This document shows, one piece after another, positions 1 to 5,878 of a stretch of 8,129 nt of DNA; within the stretch, counting starts at the first letter, position 1; the number at the start of each line of letters is the position of its first letter. A program made the position numbers and the translations under genes. The notes beneath the pieces are model-generated. The model had not been told where the DNA came from and did no database searches. It saw only the letters and a program-made list of their open reading frames with translations. Source of the DNA: Candidatus Woesearchaeota archaeon (GTDB taxonomy: Archaea; Nanobdellota; Nanobdellia; Woesearchaeales; UBA12501); the NCBI GenBank assembly GCA_016177345.1, contig JACOVM010000007.1:1-8129 (forward strand). The letters run 5' to 3'.

Positions 1-230
1 ATATAATGAATATCTCGATCTAATCTGCCAAAAAATGAGCCAACTTTCATTACCGCACCAAAGAGAGAAACACCAGCAAGAAAATAAGGGAGTAATTCAA
101 GCCAGAGAGGTGTTTGTATTACACCAACAAACTTTAAGATAATCCAAAGAAGGAGTAATGCTAGACAGGTGTAAATAATGACATCATATACTAATATTTT
201 TTGCTTGAATGTCAGTTGGTTCATGATCAT
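1..230 (-). CDS. Small membrane protein, unknown function (partial, 3' end off left edge)
   Basis: The visible part is 76 residues, starts MIMNQLTFKQK and is cut by the window edge. It shows two hydrophobic stretches typical of membrane helices. The first is around residues 13-36 (VYDVIIYTCLALLLLWIILK). The second is around 45-60, after the turn GVIQTPLWLELLP. A glycine-containing amphipathic segment (KVGSFFGRLDRD) follows the second helix. I do not recognise a named family. The layout recalls small two-helix archaeal membrane proteins whose charged or coiled tail follows the helices. The start is uncertain: the ATG at 228-230 lies 12 nt from a good Shine-Dalgarno (AAAGGAGAA, 241-249), whereas an in-frame TTG at 234-236 lies 6 nt from it and would add two residues. 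A TATA box lies near 366-374, and a 13-codon minigene lies between promoter and gene. Confidence 0.75.
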   Translation of the reverse strand, partial: MIMNQLTFKQKILVYDVIIYTCLALLLLWIILKFVGVIQTPLWLELLPYFLAGVSLFGAVMKVGSFFGRLDRDIHY

Positions 231-264
231 CTTCAATTGATTCTCCTTTATATATTTTTACTAA

Positions 265-306
265 TCAAATTTGTAATTTTTCCGCATAAGTAACACGCTT
301 ATCCAT
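265..306 (-). CDS. Possible 13-codon minigene / leader peptide
   Basis: A short frame MDKRVTYAEKLQI begins at ATG 304-306 and stops at TGA 265-267. It has a well placed Shine-Dalgarno (GAGG at 314-317, 7 nt before the ATG), and the predicted transcript start near 342 would include it. Its stop is 34 nt before the start of the membrane gene, which has its own Shine-Dalgarno and lies in another frame. The peptide end VTYAEKLQI loosely resembles the membrane protein start LTFKQKILV, so it could be a leader peptide or the relic of a duplicated gene start. It is too short for coding statistics, so the call rests on the ribosome site and position only. Confidence 0.3.
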   Translation of the reverse strand: MDKRVTYAEKLQI

Positions 307-365
307 ATTTGATCCTCTTTTTTCCAAAAAAAGGAAAGAATTTCAGAATATCTCCGGTTAGATTG

Positions 366-374
366 TAATTTATA
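366..374 (-). promoter_or_regulatory. TATA box for minigene and membrane protein gene
   Basis: On the minus strand this reads TATAAATTA, a good archaeal TATA box. Transcription would start about 25 nt downstream, near 340-345, giving a leader that carries the Shine-Dalgarno at 314-317 and the minigene. The TATA-like run at 250-259 is too close to the membrane gene start to serve as its promoter. Confidence 0.5.
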
Positions 375-477
375 GAGAGCTTTGAAAAACCATTTTTTCG
401 ATAGCGTATCTTGGTTTTTCAAAGCGGTTCTATTGAGAGTTTTGACAATTTTGATAGGATATTCAAAACTCCCTATA
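371..477. repeat. Cluster of alternating inverted repeats (two tandem hairpins)
   Basis: Two hairpins lie side by side. The first has a perfect 14-bp stem (GCTTTGAAAAACCA at 379-392 with its complement at 412-425) and a 19-nt loop. The second has a perfect 9-bp stem (GAGTTTTGA at 437-445 with TCAAAACTC at 463-471) and a 17-nt loop. The outer arms also pair: 371-385 and 463-477 match at 13 of 15 positions. A core like G(C/T)TTTGA therefore occurs four times in alternating orientation. The cluster lies just after the ATP-grasp stop codon and directly upstream of the next TATA box. It could be an operator array, 3'-end RNA structure, or a palindromic repeat. No long U-tract follows either stem, so a plain terminator is less likely. 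Confidence 0.6.
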
Positions 478-491
478 CATTCAATTTCTTC

Positions 492-1775
492 TTAACTCAA
501 CTTCTTCTTCACTTTTTCAAATAGTTCTCGCACTTTTTTTGTTGACGATCCCATGCCAACCAGCGCAATACTGGGGTGCGGTGATCGTAAACTGCCAACG
601 TTGTAGGGAATAACCTTTCCTTCAGCTCTTCGCCCGTCATACAGCATTGTTTCTAACATTTGTTGTACTTTACGAAATGTTATTCTCCTTGTCTGGATGT
701 ATTCTGCCCGGGCAGCGTTTATTGTTCCGTGCCGCTTTTCCATCAGCTTCACCAGTTCCCAAGGATACATTGCACCAGTCACGCGTGGATTGCATTCTAA
801 AGCAAATACTCCTTTGGTTGTCTCTAGAAAGTCAATGCCGAATATTCCAATAAATCCCTCTTTTTTTAGTTCCTTGGCGATTCTATAACTGTATTGCTGG
901 ACAAGGCTATTTTTTGGCACGCCAGGGTACTCATTGCCAGCATACATCACGTTTTTTTCGATAAGCTGAAGCGAGGTTTGAAGGTGAAATATCTTTCCTT
1001 CTTTTGTGATAAACCATAATGATGAAGGAGAGCATATCGCATTGAAGAACGGCTCAATAATATACAGTTCGTGGTGGTGCGTTCTTAAAAAAATGTTTTG
1101 TACTGTTTCTGGCTTGTTGTCATCAATGACGAAGGTTACTTTTCCACCGCTTCCAAAATCTCCGCGAATAATCACCTGGTCGGTTGTTTTGATGGCGTGC
1201 TTGATGATGGATTGGAATCGTTCAAGGCCGTCATCAACATGGAAAATAGTATCTTTTAGGATTGGGATGCCAATGCGCTTGCACATCTGCTCAAAATAGA
1301 CCTTGCCACTCAGCTTTTCTGATAATGCTGGAGAAGCATAAACAGGGATACCGAGCTGTTTTCCAATCTTTGCTACTTGCTTATCGGCGTAGTATGGCGC
1401 TAGAACCGCATTTTTTACAACATTTTTTTTCTGGCTATTCTTTTTCTGGTTATTAAGGGCAATGTTTAGTGTTTTCTTAACGCTATGATGGAGAAGCCGG
1501 TTTACCAGGGGATCAGTTTTCTTTCCTGGCAGCATAATGAGATGCCGTGTTCCAAGCCCGACGCTTTGCAGCCAGTGCACATAATCAGGATCCGGCTTTT
1601 CGCTCAGCAGCACAACATCTTCTGGCTGGGCAATAGCTACCGCGCGATCAAACTTCCCTTCCCCCAGGAGGTATTTTGGTATTTTTTGGTAGGTTGGCAG
1701 CACGCTGAGGTCGTGCACGAAGATGCGAGGGGAGCCAAGAAGGTCAAGATATGATGCTGTTTTGAACCGACGCAT
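492..1775 (-). CDS. ATP-grasp ligase, PGM1-like (pre-ATP-grasp plus ATP-grasp domains)
   Basis: This 427-residue protein has the layout of PGM1-related peptide ligases. The N-terminal region (about 15-150) resembles a pre-ATP-grasp domain, including the stretch QPEDVVLLSEKPDPDYVHWL at 50-69. The ATP-grasp fold follows, with a glycine-rich nucleotide loop GDFGSGGKVTF (205-215), an acidic hinge residue after a hydrophobic strand (E241 in YIIEPFF), and the magnesium-binding ECNPR motif at 327-331. The segment SPSSLWFITKEGKIF (249-263), followed by a YAGNEYPG motif (278-285), also fits this group. The C-terminal 60 residues resemble a PGM1 C-terminal domain. Such enzymes join a carboxylate to an amine using ATP; the substrate here cannot be told. 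No signal peptide is seen, so it is likely cytoplasmic. The ATG at 1773-1775 has no Shine-Dalgarno and a TATA box 22 nt upstream, so the mRNA is probably leaderless. Confidence 0.88.
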   Translation of the reverse strand: MRRFKTASYLDLLGSPRIFVHDLSVLPTYQKIPKYLLGEGKFDRAVAIAQPEDVVLLSEKPDPDYVHWLQSVGLGTRHLIMLPGKKTDPLVNRLLHHSVKKTLNIALNNQKKNSQKKNVVKNAVLAPYYADKQVAKIGKQLGIPVYASPALSEKLSGKVYFEQMCKRIGIPILKDTIFHVDDGLERFQSIIKHAIKTTDQVIIRGDFGSGGKVTFVIDDNKPETVQNIFLRTHHHELYIIEPFFNAICSPSSLWFITKEGKIFHLQTSLQLIEKNVMYAGNEYPGVPKNSLVQQYSYRIAKELKKEGFIGIFGIDFLETTKGVFALECNPRVTGAMYPWELVKLMEKRHGTINAARAEYIQTRRITFRKVQQMLETMLYDGRRAEGKVIPYNVGSLRSPHPSIALVGMGSSTKKVRELFEKVKKKLS

Positions 1776-1797
1776 ATTGTATTTATGACAGTGAGGG

Positions 1798-1803
1798 TTT
1801 ATA
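1798..1803 (-). promoter_or_regulatory. TATA box of the ATP-grasp gene (leaderless)
   Basis: The minus strand reads CATATAAAC here, with 22 nt between TATAAA and the ATG at 1775. Transcription would begin at or next to the start codon, which fits the lack of a Shine-Dalgarno. Confidence 0.6.
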
Positions 1804-1869
1804 TGTTTTGTGTGTACTAATTTGAAAAGTTTCCGGTGTGTTCCTTTGTTCTTTTAATTCCAATCTTCT

Positions 1870-1903
1870 CTTTTTCAAAAAATGACTTATTTTTTAGAAA
1901 AAG
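1870..1903. repeat. AT-rich 14-bp hairpin
   Basis: The arms 1870-1883 and 1889-1903 pair over 14 bp with one bulged A (1896) around the loop GACTT. It lies downstream of the FAD oxidoreductase gene, after the stem with U-tract at 1917-1937, and upstream of the ATP-grasp promoter. It may be a second terminator or a transcript-end structure for the minus-strand operon. Confidence 0.45.
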
Positions 1904-1916
1904 TGCTAAAGAAACC

Positions 1917-1937
1917 AAAAAACGGTGATATGCCGTT
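1917..1937 (-). terminator. Stem plus U-tract terminator of the GTPase/oxidoreductase operon
   Basis: Read on the minus strand, AACGG (1937-1933) pairs with CCGTT (1925-1921) around a 7-nt loop. The transcript then has a run of six U residues (1922-1917) overlapping the end of the stem. It lies 40 nt after the stop codon of the oxidoreductase. Archaea can terminate on U-tracts alone, so the stem may be incidental. Confidence 0.5.
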
Positions 1938-1976
1938 AGTGCCTGCCATTATAGTGTCAACCATTATGATGAGCGT

Positions 1977-3209
1977 CTATGATAAGTATCGGTGGACTCT
2001 TGCTTTTACTTCTTCTGCAACAGACATCGATGCTGTTAGCCCTGGCGTTCCAAAGCCGATCATGCTGAGCATGGGCCCTTCTTTATGTTCATGAAAGACA
2101 AAGTCAGGATGATTTACAACAACCATGTTGCCTGCCCGATAAAACGAGAGGTGCTCGAGGCGTAATCCCGGCATTGCCTCCTTGAATACATCATGATAGA
2201 CGCTCATTGGTTTTGTCGGAACCACCTGCCCGAAGTCATCAGGAGCGACATTTGGTGTTTTTGCAGGGCACAGCGTGAGGACGTACGTGATAGCCCCGTT
2301 ATGGTCTATGGTTGGCGTAATATGAATGTTTGTCCAGAGTATAGCTTCCCTTTTTCTGCAGAGTTCGAGAAGCTCTTTGAATGGAACTTTGGCAACGCTT
2401 CCATCCTTGAAATACCCGAGCGGTGTTAAGTAGATATTTCTGCTGGCGTAACATCCTGGGGTTCTTCTGTCAAATGAGGCAGCCTCTCCGCGGTCTGCCC
2501 GAGACGTGTACGGCAGGTCTGGATCGAGCATCTTCGCAAGGCGTACGGCGTCAAGCCCTGCAGCGTTCACGACAACTCTTGCCTCAATGTTGTATTCCTT
2601 TCCTTTTTCGTTATGGTCTGCGACACGAACGAGAATTCCTGCCCCTCCCCTTGACGCTTCGATCGATAGAACTTCTTGCCTCATTTTAATGTGGGCACCA
2701 TTGTCTCTTGCATCTCTGGCTAGTTCCTGTGCCCATCCGGGTGCATAAACAACGCCGGAGCTGGGAATATGGAGGCCAACAGTTCCTCGAATATCCCGTT
2801 CCATCTCTCGAATTTGTTGAGCTGTTATTTTCTCTACACCTGGAACCTCATTCATTTTTGCAATGTCAAAAACACCATCAAGGTATTCTTCCTGGTCTTG
2901 ATTTGTCGCAATAAGAATCTTTCCTGTTCGATTATGGGGGACTCTTCTCTTGCCTAAATAAGAGGTTGCGATGGCATTTCCACGAACGCAATGCCGTGCT
3001 TTCAAGGGCATAAGAACAGGATCATACAAGTGGCCGCCATGCAGGACTTCAGAGCTTGTTCCCGTCTGATTTTTTGAAAAGAGAGAATCGTTTCGTTCAA
3101 GAAGCGCAACACGGTCACCGAGGTCTTGAGATAGCTCTCGGGCAACGGCGCATCCGTTAATGCCCCCTCCGATAACAACAGCTGGAATTTCGATAGTTTC
3201 AATACTCAC
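1977..3209 (-). CDS. FAD-dependent oxidoreductase of the DAO family, LhgO-like
   Basis: The 410-residue protein opens with a Rossmann strand and the dinucleotide motif GGGING (G14, G16, G19 of GxGxxG), with the acidic E38 ending the second strand (ALLER). It then follows the pattern of L-2-hydroxyglutarate dehydrogenases (LhgO): QTGTSSEVLHGG (48-59), KARHCVRGNA (69-78), GKILIAT (95-101), an IRG..GLHIPSSGVV segment, and a C-terminal FAD-contact motif GFGTPGLTASMSVAEEV. LhgO oxidises L-2-hydroxyglutarate to 2-oxoglutarate and passes electrons to the membrane; other members act on glycerol-3-phosphate or amino acids, so the substrate is inferred only. The GTG start at 3207-3209 overlaps the GTPase stop by 4 nt. 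An in-frame TGA lies two codons upstream, so GTG is the first possible start, and the FAD motif requires it. Translation is probably coupled to the upstream gene. Confidence 0.87.
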   Translation of the reverse strand: MSIETIEIPAVVIGGGINGCAVARELSQDLGDRVALLERNDSLFSKNQTGTSSEVLHGGHLYDPVLMPLKARHCVRGNAIATSYLGKRRVPHNRTGKILIATNQDQEEYLDGVFDIAKMNEVPGVEKITAQQIREMERDIRGTVGLHIPSSGVVYAPGWAQELARDARDNGAHIKMRQEVLSIEASRGGAGILVRVADHNEKGKEYNIEARVVVNAAGLDAVRLAKMLDPDLPYTSRADRGEAASFDRRTPGCYASRNIYLTPLGYFKDGSVAKVPFKELLELCRKREAILWTNIHITPTIDHNGAITYVLTLCPAKTPNVAPDDFGQVVPTKPMSVYHDVFKEAMPGLRLEHLSFYRAGNMVVVNHPDFVFHEHKEGPMLSMIGFGTPGLTASMSVAEEVKARVHRYLS

Positions 3210-4204
3210 GAAGCATCACGAAGCCCAGGGGTGATGGCTCTCGTTAATAAATCTTTTGAAAGCTCATCTGATGAGTATATAATCCCTTGCTGTCCCAGCT
3301 CCTGAAGCTGTTTCTGGAACGAATCTACTGCTTTTCTATCGAGAATATCTGTTTTAGAAAGGTAGATGAGGATTGGCTTGTTCCACTGCTTGAGCTGCTC
3401 CAAGAGCTTGTGCTGCTGCTCAAGAGGATATGGTTCGGTGAGGTCATAAATATAAACGATGAGGTCAGCGCAGTGCTTCACTGCAAGGTACGCGTGCTGC
3501 TCGATCGGATTCATCTTTGCAAATCGTGCTAATGTTCCGGGTGTGTCGATCACTTGTATTTTTTTTGTCGGCGTTTGGATATACCCCAAGTTCAGCGTCT
3601 TGGTGGTAAATGCGTACTGCTTAATCTCCGGCTTTGCTGGCGTCAATTTTGCGAGCAGGGTTGATTTTCCAACATTTGGGAAGCCGCAAATGCAGGCGGT
3701 AAACACGCCGGACTTTATTGCAGGAAACCCTTTCATGATCTTTCGGGCTTCTTCGAGAACCTTCAGCTCTGGATCGATCTGCTTGACACAAGATGACACC
3801 CTACCGAGGTACTCTTTTCGAAATTTGTTAATGAATTCCATGTCTTGGCAGGAGTTGAGTTTTCCTTTGTAGAGAATGCTGAACGAGCTTATTTTCTTCC
3901 AAGCCCAATTGACTGCACCAAGCGACTTCTTCATTTTTGCATAGTCTAACGAAAGCTTGGTGAGCTCTTGATAGAATGGGGGGAGGTGGTCAAAGGTTGG
4001 AAAGGACGTGAGAATATGCTTGAGGTGCTTTTGCAGCGACTTGTCAACTGCTTTTACCTTGTCCAATTCAATCGCTTTGCTTTTCGCAAACCGGTGGGGG
4101 AAGATCTTTTCTCTGGTCTTTTCTGCAGCATCCTGCGCTTTTCGAAAGGCAAGATCAATGTACGTGTCTGCATTCTCGATCTTAACAAGGTCTTGGAAGT
4201 TCAT
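3206..4204 (-). CDS. NOG1-like GTPase, probable 50S ribosome assembly factor
   Basis: This is a 332-residue protein, about the usual length of archaeal NOG1 homologues and half that of the eukaryotic protein. Residues 1-160 form a mostly helical NOG1-type N-terminal domain. The G domain follows: G1 GFPNVGKST (174-182), G2 threonines T200-T201, G3 DTPG (220-223), G4 SKTD (283-286, in place of NKxD) and a G5-like SS at 311-312. The protein ends soon after the G domain. Eukaryotic NOG1 acts in 60S maturation; an equivalent role on the archaeal large subunit is inferred from the family. The ATG at 4202-4204 has no Shine-Dalgarno and a TATA box 22 nt upstream, indicating a leaderless transcript. 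It is the first gene of an operon with the FAD oxidoreductase. Confidence 0.9.
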   Translation of the reverse strand: MNFQDLVKIENADTYIDLAFRKAQDAAEKTREKIFPHRFAKSKAIELDKVKAVDKSLQKHLKHILTSFPTFDHLPPFYQELTKLSLDYAKMKKSLGAVNWAWKKISSFSILYKGKLNSCQDMEFINKFRKEYLGRVSSCVKQIDPELKVLEEARKIMKGFPAIKSGVFTACICGFPNVGKSTLLAKLTPAKPEIKQYAFTTKTLNLGYIQTPTKKIQVIDTPGTLARFAKMNPIEQHAYLAVKHCADLIVYIYDLTEPYPLEQQHKLLEQLKQWNKPILIYLSKTDILDRKAVDSFQKQLQELGQQGIIYSSDELSKDLLTRAITPGLRDAS

Positions 4205-4226
4205 ATTCTTGAAAAAGAAGGCACTG

Positions 4227-4232
4227 TTTATA
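4227..4232 (-). promoter_or_regulatory. TATA box of the GTPase/oxidoreductase operon (leaderless)
   Basis: The minus strand reads CTTATAAAC, with 22 nt between TATAAA and the ATG at 4204. This is the same spacing as at the ATP-grasp gene. Confidence 0.6.
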
Positions 4233-4349
4233 AGGGTAATGGTGCTTGCGGTTCTGGGGGATGTTTTTTGATTTTAATGCCAGAGCAAATAATAGGTGCG
4301 TAACAATCCGGTTATGGCCCCTGTTTTTGTGACTTTAGAAAAGGGTAAC

Positions 4350-4543
4350 GATAATCACGCCACTCACTTCGTTCGGGCGTGAACGAGGAGATGATACGCA
4401 ACCGCACAGCAGTTACTCTTCGAATCCTTTTTTCTTGCTCCTCACTATTGTGGAGCAAGAAAAAAGGGCTTAAATAGCAATCACCGTGCGGTTGCGTCCT
4501 GCCCATCGTCGTTCATGGCGAGCGCAGCGAAGCCATGATTTTC
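4350..4543. repeat. Composite palindromic element of about 194 bp
   Basis: Several nested inverted repeats share one centre. The core is a perfect 16-bp hairpin (4426-4441 with 4452-4467, 10-nt loop). Around it is a perfect 12-bp pair, ACGCAACCGCAC (4396-4407) with GTGCGGTTGCGT (4486-4497). The ends, 4350-4386 and 4509-4543, are imperfect inverted copies of each other, and each contains its own 6-bp hairpin: CACGCC/GGCGTG (4356-4381) and CATGGC/GCCATG (4514-4537). The whole lies between two divergent promoters. Its form recalls REP/BIME pairs or a MITE with terminal inverted repeats. It holds no convincing gene. No clear target-site duplication is visible at the ends chosen here. The remaining spacer sequence (4234-4349 and 4544-4637) shows nothing I recognise. 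Confidence 0.7.
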
Positions 4544-4637
4544 TCATCTTATAATCATAAAGTTATAGTGGCATATCGTATTAACTAAACATGTCTAGTG
4601 GATATTGGTGATCTTCTAGAATCCTGATATGGCAAGG

Positions 4638-4644
4638 TTTATAA
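4638..4644 (+). promoter_or_regulatory. TATA box of the AlaE-like gene (leaderless)
   Basis: TTTATAA sits with 22 nt before the ATG at 4667, and no Shine-Dalgarno precedes that ATG. The spacing matches the other leaderless genes of the window. Confidence 0.6.
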
Positions 4645-4666
4645 GCATCTCATTTGTCATTGGCTC

Positions 4667-5305
4667 ATGCTTGAATCACTCGTTGATGGGGCTAGAGCGG
4701 CGTACCATACGGTACAGCATAATGCTGCTCAAGCATGGAACAACGTTTATTCTAGCTCTTGGAATAAAACATTAACCTTGGAGAACACTGCTGGAGAACG
4801 AGCTGCATGGTGGATTCGTGAGCATTCGCTTGCCACGCAGGGAAAGGTAGACAATTATTCAAATACTGTTTATTCCTTCGTTGTTGGCTCCGCCTTAGAT
4901 ATCATCAAAACTGGCCTCGGGCCGTTAGAATGGCTGGCTTCTCGTGCAGCTAATTTTCTTATTGGGGCTGCGACAACAAAACATTATGGAATATATCGTG
5001 ACTTTTTGTATCGCATCACGAAGACAACGGATGAAAGCTTTCTGCTTCGAAAAAAGGCCCTGGATATGGTTGTCTTCATAACAACTCAGACTCCTTTGTA
5101 TGGCTTGATTACCTTTGCAACAACACGAGGAGACCTCGCTCGCGTTTATGAGGGGATAGGGGGATCGGTGTTGCTCACCCCCGTGTTTGCGCTCACCATG
5201 AACTGGGCATTAGATAAAGGAAGAGAATTCTTTGGGCTTCCAACATCAGCGGAGAAATCTCACCAGGCGCTGTCAAGCGGAAATCCTGGATCGTACTCTG
5301 CATGA
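4667..5305 (+). CDS. AlaE-like L-alanine exporter family membrane protein
   Basis: The 212-residue protein matches the AlaE pattern over residues 60-190. A first helix (about 64-82) is followed by SRAANFLIG and the signature YGIYRDFLYR (107-116), comparable to the (R)PYGxYRDW element of AlaE. Next come the segment LRKKALDMVVFITTQTPLYG (127-146), a conserved GDLARV, and a last helix ending in ALDKGREFFG. Four membrane helices are likely (about 64-82, 86-102, 131-150, 160-180). In bacteria AlaE exports L-alanine across the inner membrane; the substrate here is inferred. Bacterial AlaE is about 150 residues, so the first 60 residues, soluble-looking and rich in tryptophan and alanine, are an extension. 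The ATG fits the TATA spacing. The gene converges on the winged-helix gene with a 22-nt gap and no room for a separate terminator. Confidence 0.8.
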   Translation: MLESLVDGARAAYHTVQHNAAQAWNNVYSSSWNKTLTLENTAGERAAWWIREHSLATQGKVDNYSNTVYSFVVGSALDIIKTGLGPLEWLASRAANFLIGAATTKHYGIYRDFLYRITKTTDESFLLRKKALDMVVFITTQTPLYGLITFATTRGDLARVYEGIGGSVLLTPVFALTMNWALDKGREFFGLPTSAEKSHQALSSGNPGSYSA

Positions 5306-5327
5306 GAAGAAGATCATCCTCAACGTT

Positions 5328-5732
5328 TTATCCCCTATTCTTCAGCCCAATCCTGCGGTCTATTTCCTCTGCAATTATTTCGATCTCATCAAGAATTCGC
5401 TCAGTGTCTTTTCTGATTTCTTGCACGCTTGCCTTCATGCTTCCGCCGCGAATGAAGAGCATGCGCTTGTCGCGGTACAAAATTCCTGCGTCGACCAGAT
5501 TGCGAAGGTGATGGTTGATCCTGCCGATCTTCATGTCCAGCTCTTGGGCGAGAAGCTCGGTGGTTGACAATTCGTTTTGGTGGGTGAGGATTTCTGTAAC
5601 GAGAAGGGTTGTTATTCGGCCTGTGTCTCTGCCGGTACGAAGGCAGAAGCTGTCACAAAACCATTCAATGTCCTCTTCCAAGTGGTTTTGGACTGGCTTG
5701 TTGATTTTTCGAAGAAAAATTTGCTGAGGCAT
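5328..5732 (-). CDS. Winged-helix (ArsR-like) transcriptional regulator next to groESL
   Basis: This is a 134-residue protein. Residues 38-50 form the first helix of the fold. The helix TTELLAQELD (57-66), a turn, and a recognition helix GRINHHLRNLVDAGIL (70-85) make a helix-turn-helix like that of ArsR-type repressors, and RDKRMLFIRGG (87-97) forms the wing. The last 35 residues are a long charged helix (SVQEIRKDTERILDEIEIIA) suited to dimerisation. The only two cysteines, C26 and C30, lie in the N-terminal part, so metal sensing in the usual ArsR way is not indicated. The gene is divergent from groES; a 29-bp dyad sits between the two TATA boxes, so control of groESL and of itself is a reasonable inference. 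The ATG has a TATA box 21 nt upstream. A GAGG touches the start too closely to be a normal Shine-Dalgarno, so it is probably leaderless. Confidence 0.85.
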   Translation of the reverse strand: MPQQIFLRKINKPVQNHLEEDIEWFCDSFCLRTGRDTGRITTLLVTEILTHQNELSTTELLAQELDMKIGRINHHLRNLVDAGILYRDKRMLFIRGGSMKASVQEIRKDTERILDEIEIIAEEIDRRIGLKNRG

Positions 5733-5753
5733 ACCTCTAGACAGGCCTTAGAC

Positions 5754-5761
5754 TATTTAAA
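5754..5761 (-). promoter_or_regulatory. TATA box of the winged-helix gene
   Basis: The minus strand reads TTTAAATA, with 21 nt to the ATG at 5732. The same octamer is used as the groES TATA box on the other strand. Confidence 0.6.
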
Positions 5762-5769
5762 TTTTTCTA

Positions 5770-5798
5770 ATATCGTTTTGATAAAATCAATATGATAT
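5770..5798. promoter_or_regulatory. 29-bp dyad, candidate operator between divergent promoters
   Basis: ATATCGTTTTGAT (5770-5782) and ATCAATATGATAT (5786-5798) are inverted repeats matching at 11 of 13 positions around an AAA spacer. A third copy of the ATATCG half starts at 5795, 25 nt after the first. The dyad lies 9 nt from the TATA box of the winged-helix gene and 18 nt from that of groES, where a dimeric regulator could act on both. Binding by the neighbouring protein is inferred. Confidence 0.5.
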
Positions 5799-5815
5799 CG
5801 ATAATTTTAAAAAAA

Positions 5816-5823
5816 TTTAAATA
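5816..5823 (+). promoter_or_regulatory. TATA box of the groES-groEL operon
   Basis: TTTAAATA preceded by an A-rich stretch. Transcription would start near 5845, leaving a leader of about 50 nt. Unlike most promoters here, this gives a leadered mRNA. Confidence 0.6.
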
Positions 5824-5878
5824 GAAGTTCATTTCTCTGACCACGAATATCAGTACTGTTAATGGTGTTAATGATGTG

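Noticed and set aside
1882..2094. 70-codon plus-strand frame starting in the terminator region
   Set aside because: Most of it is antisense to the oxidoreductase C-terminus, and the rest covers the hairpins at 1870-1937.
3459..3872. 137-codon plus-strand frame opposite the GTPase
   Set aside because: It is antisense to the conserved G domain and has no recognisable motif or start signal.
4205..4349. Possible RNA gene in the divergent spacer
   Set aside because: I looked for tRNA-like arms and box C/D or H/ACA signals and found none beyond the GTPase TATA box.
4312..4506. Minus-strand 64-codon frame inside the palindromic element
   Set aside because: It lies mostly within the inverted repeats, and its peptide (with FTPERSEWRD) is the usual by-product of reading GC-rich repeat hairpins. 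It has no ribosome site or promoter.
5232..5567. 111-codon plus-strand frame across the AlaE end and the winged-helix gene
   Set aside because: It overlaps two supported genes in other frames and has no ribosome site.
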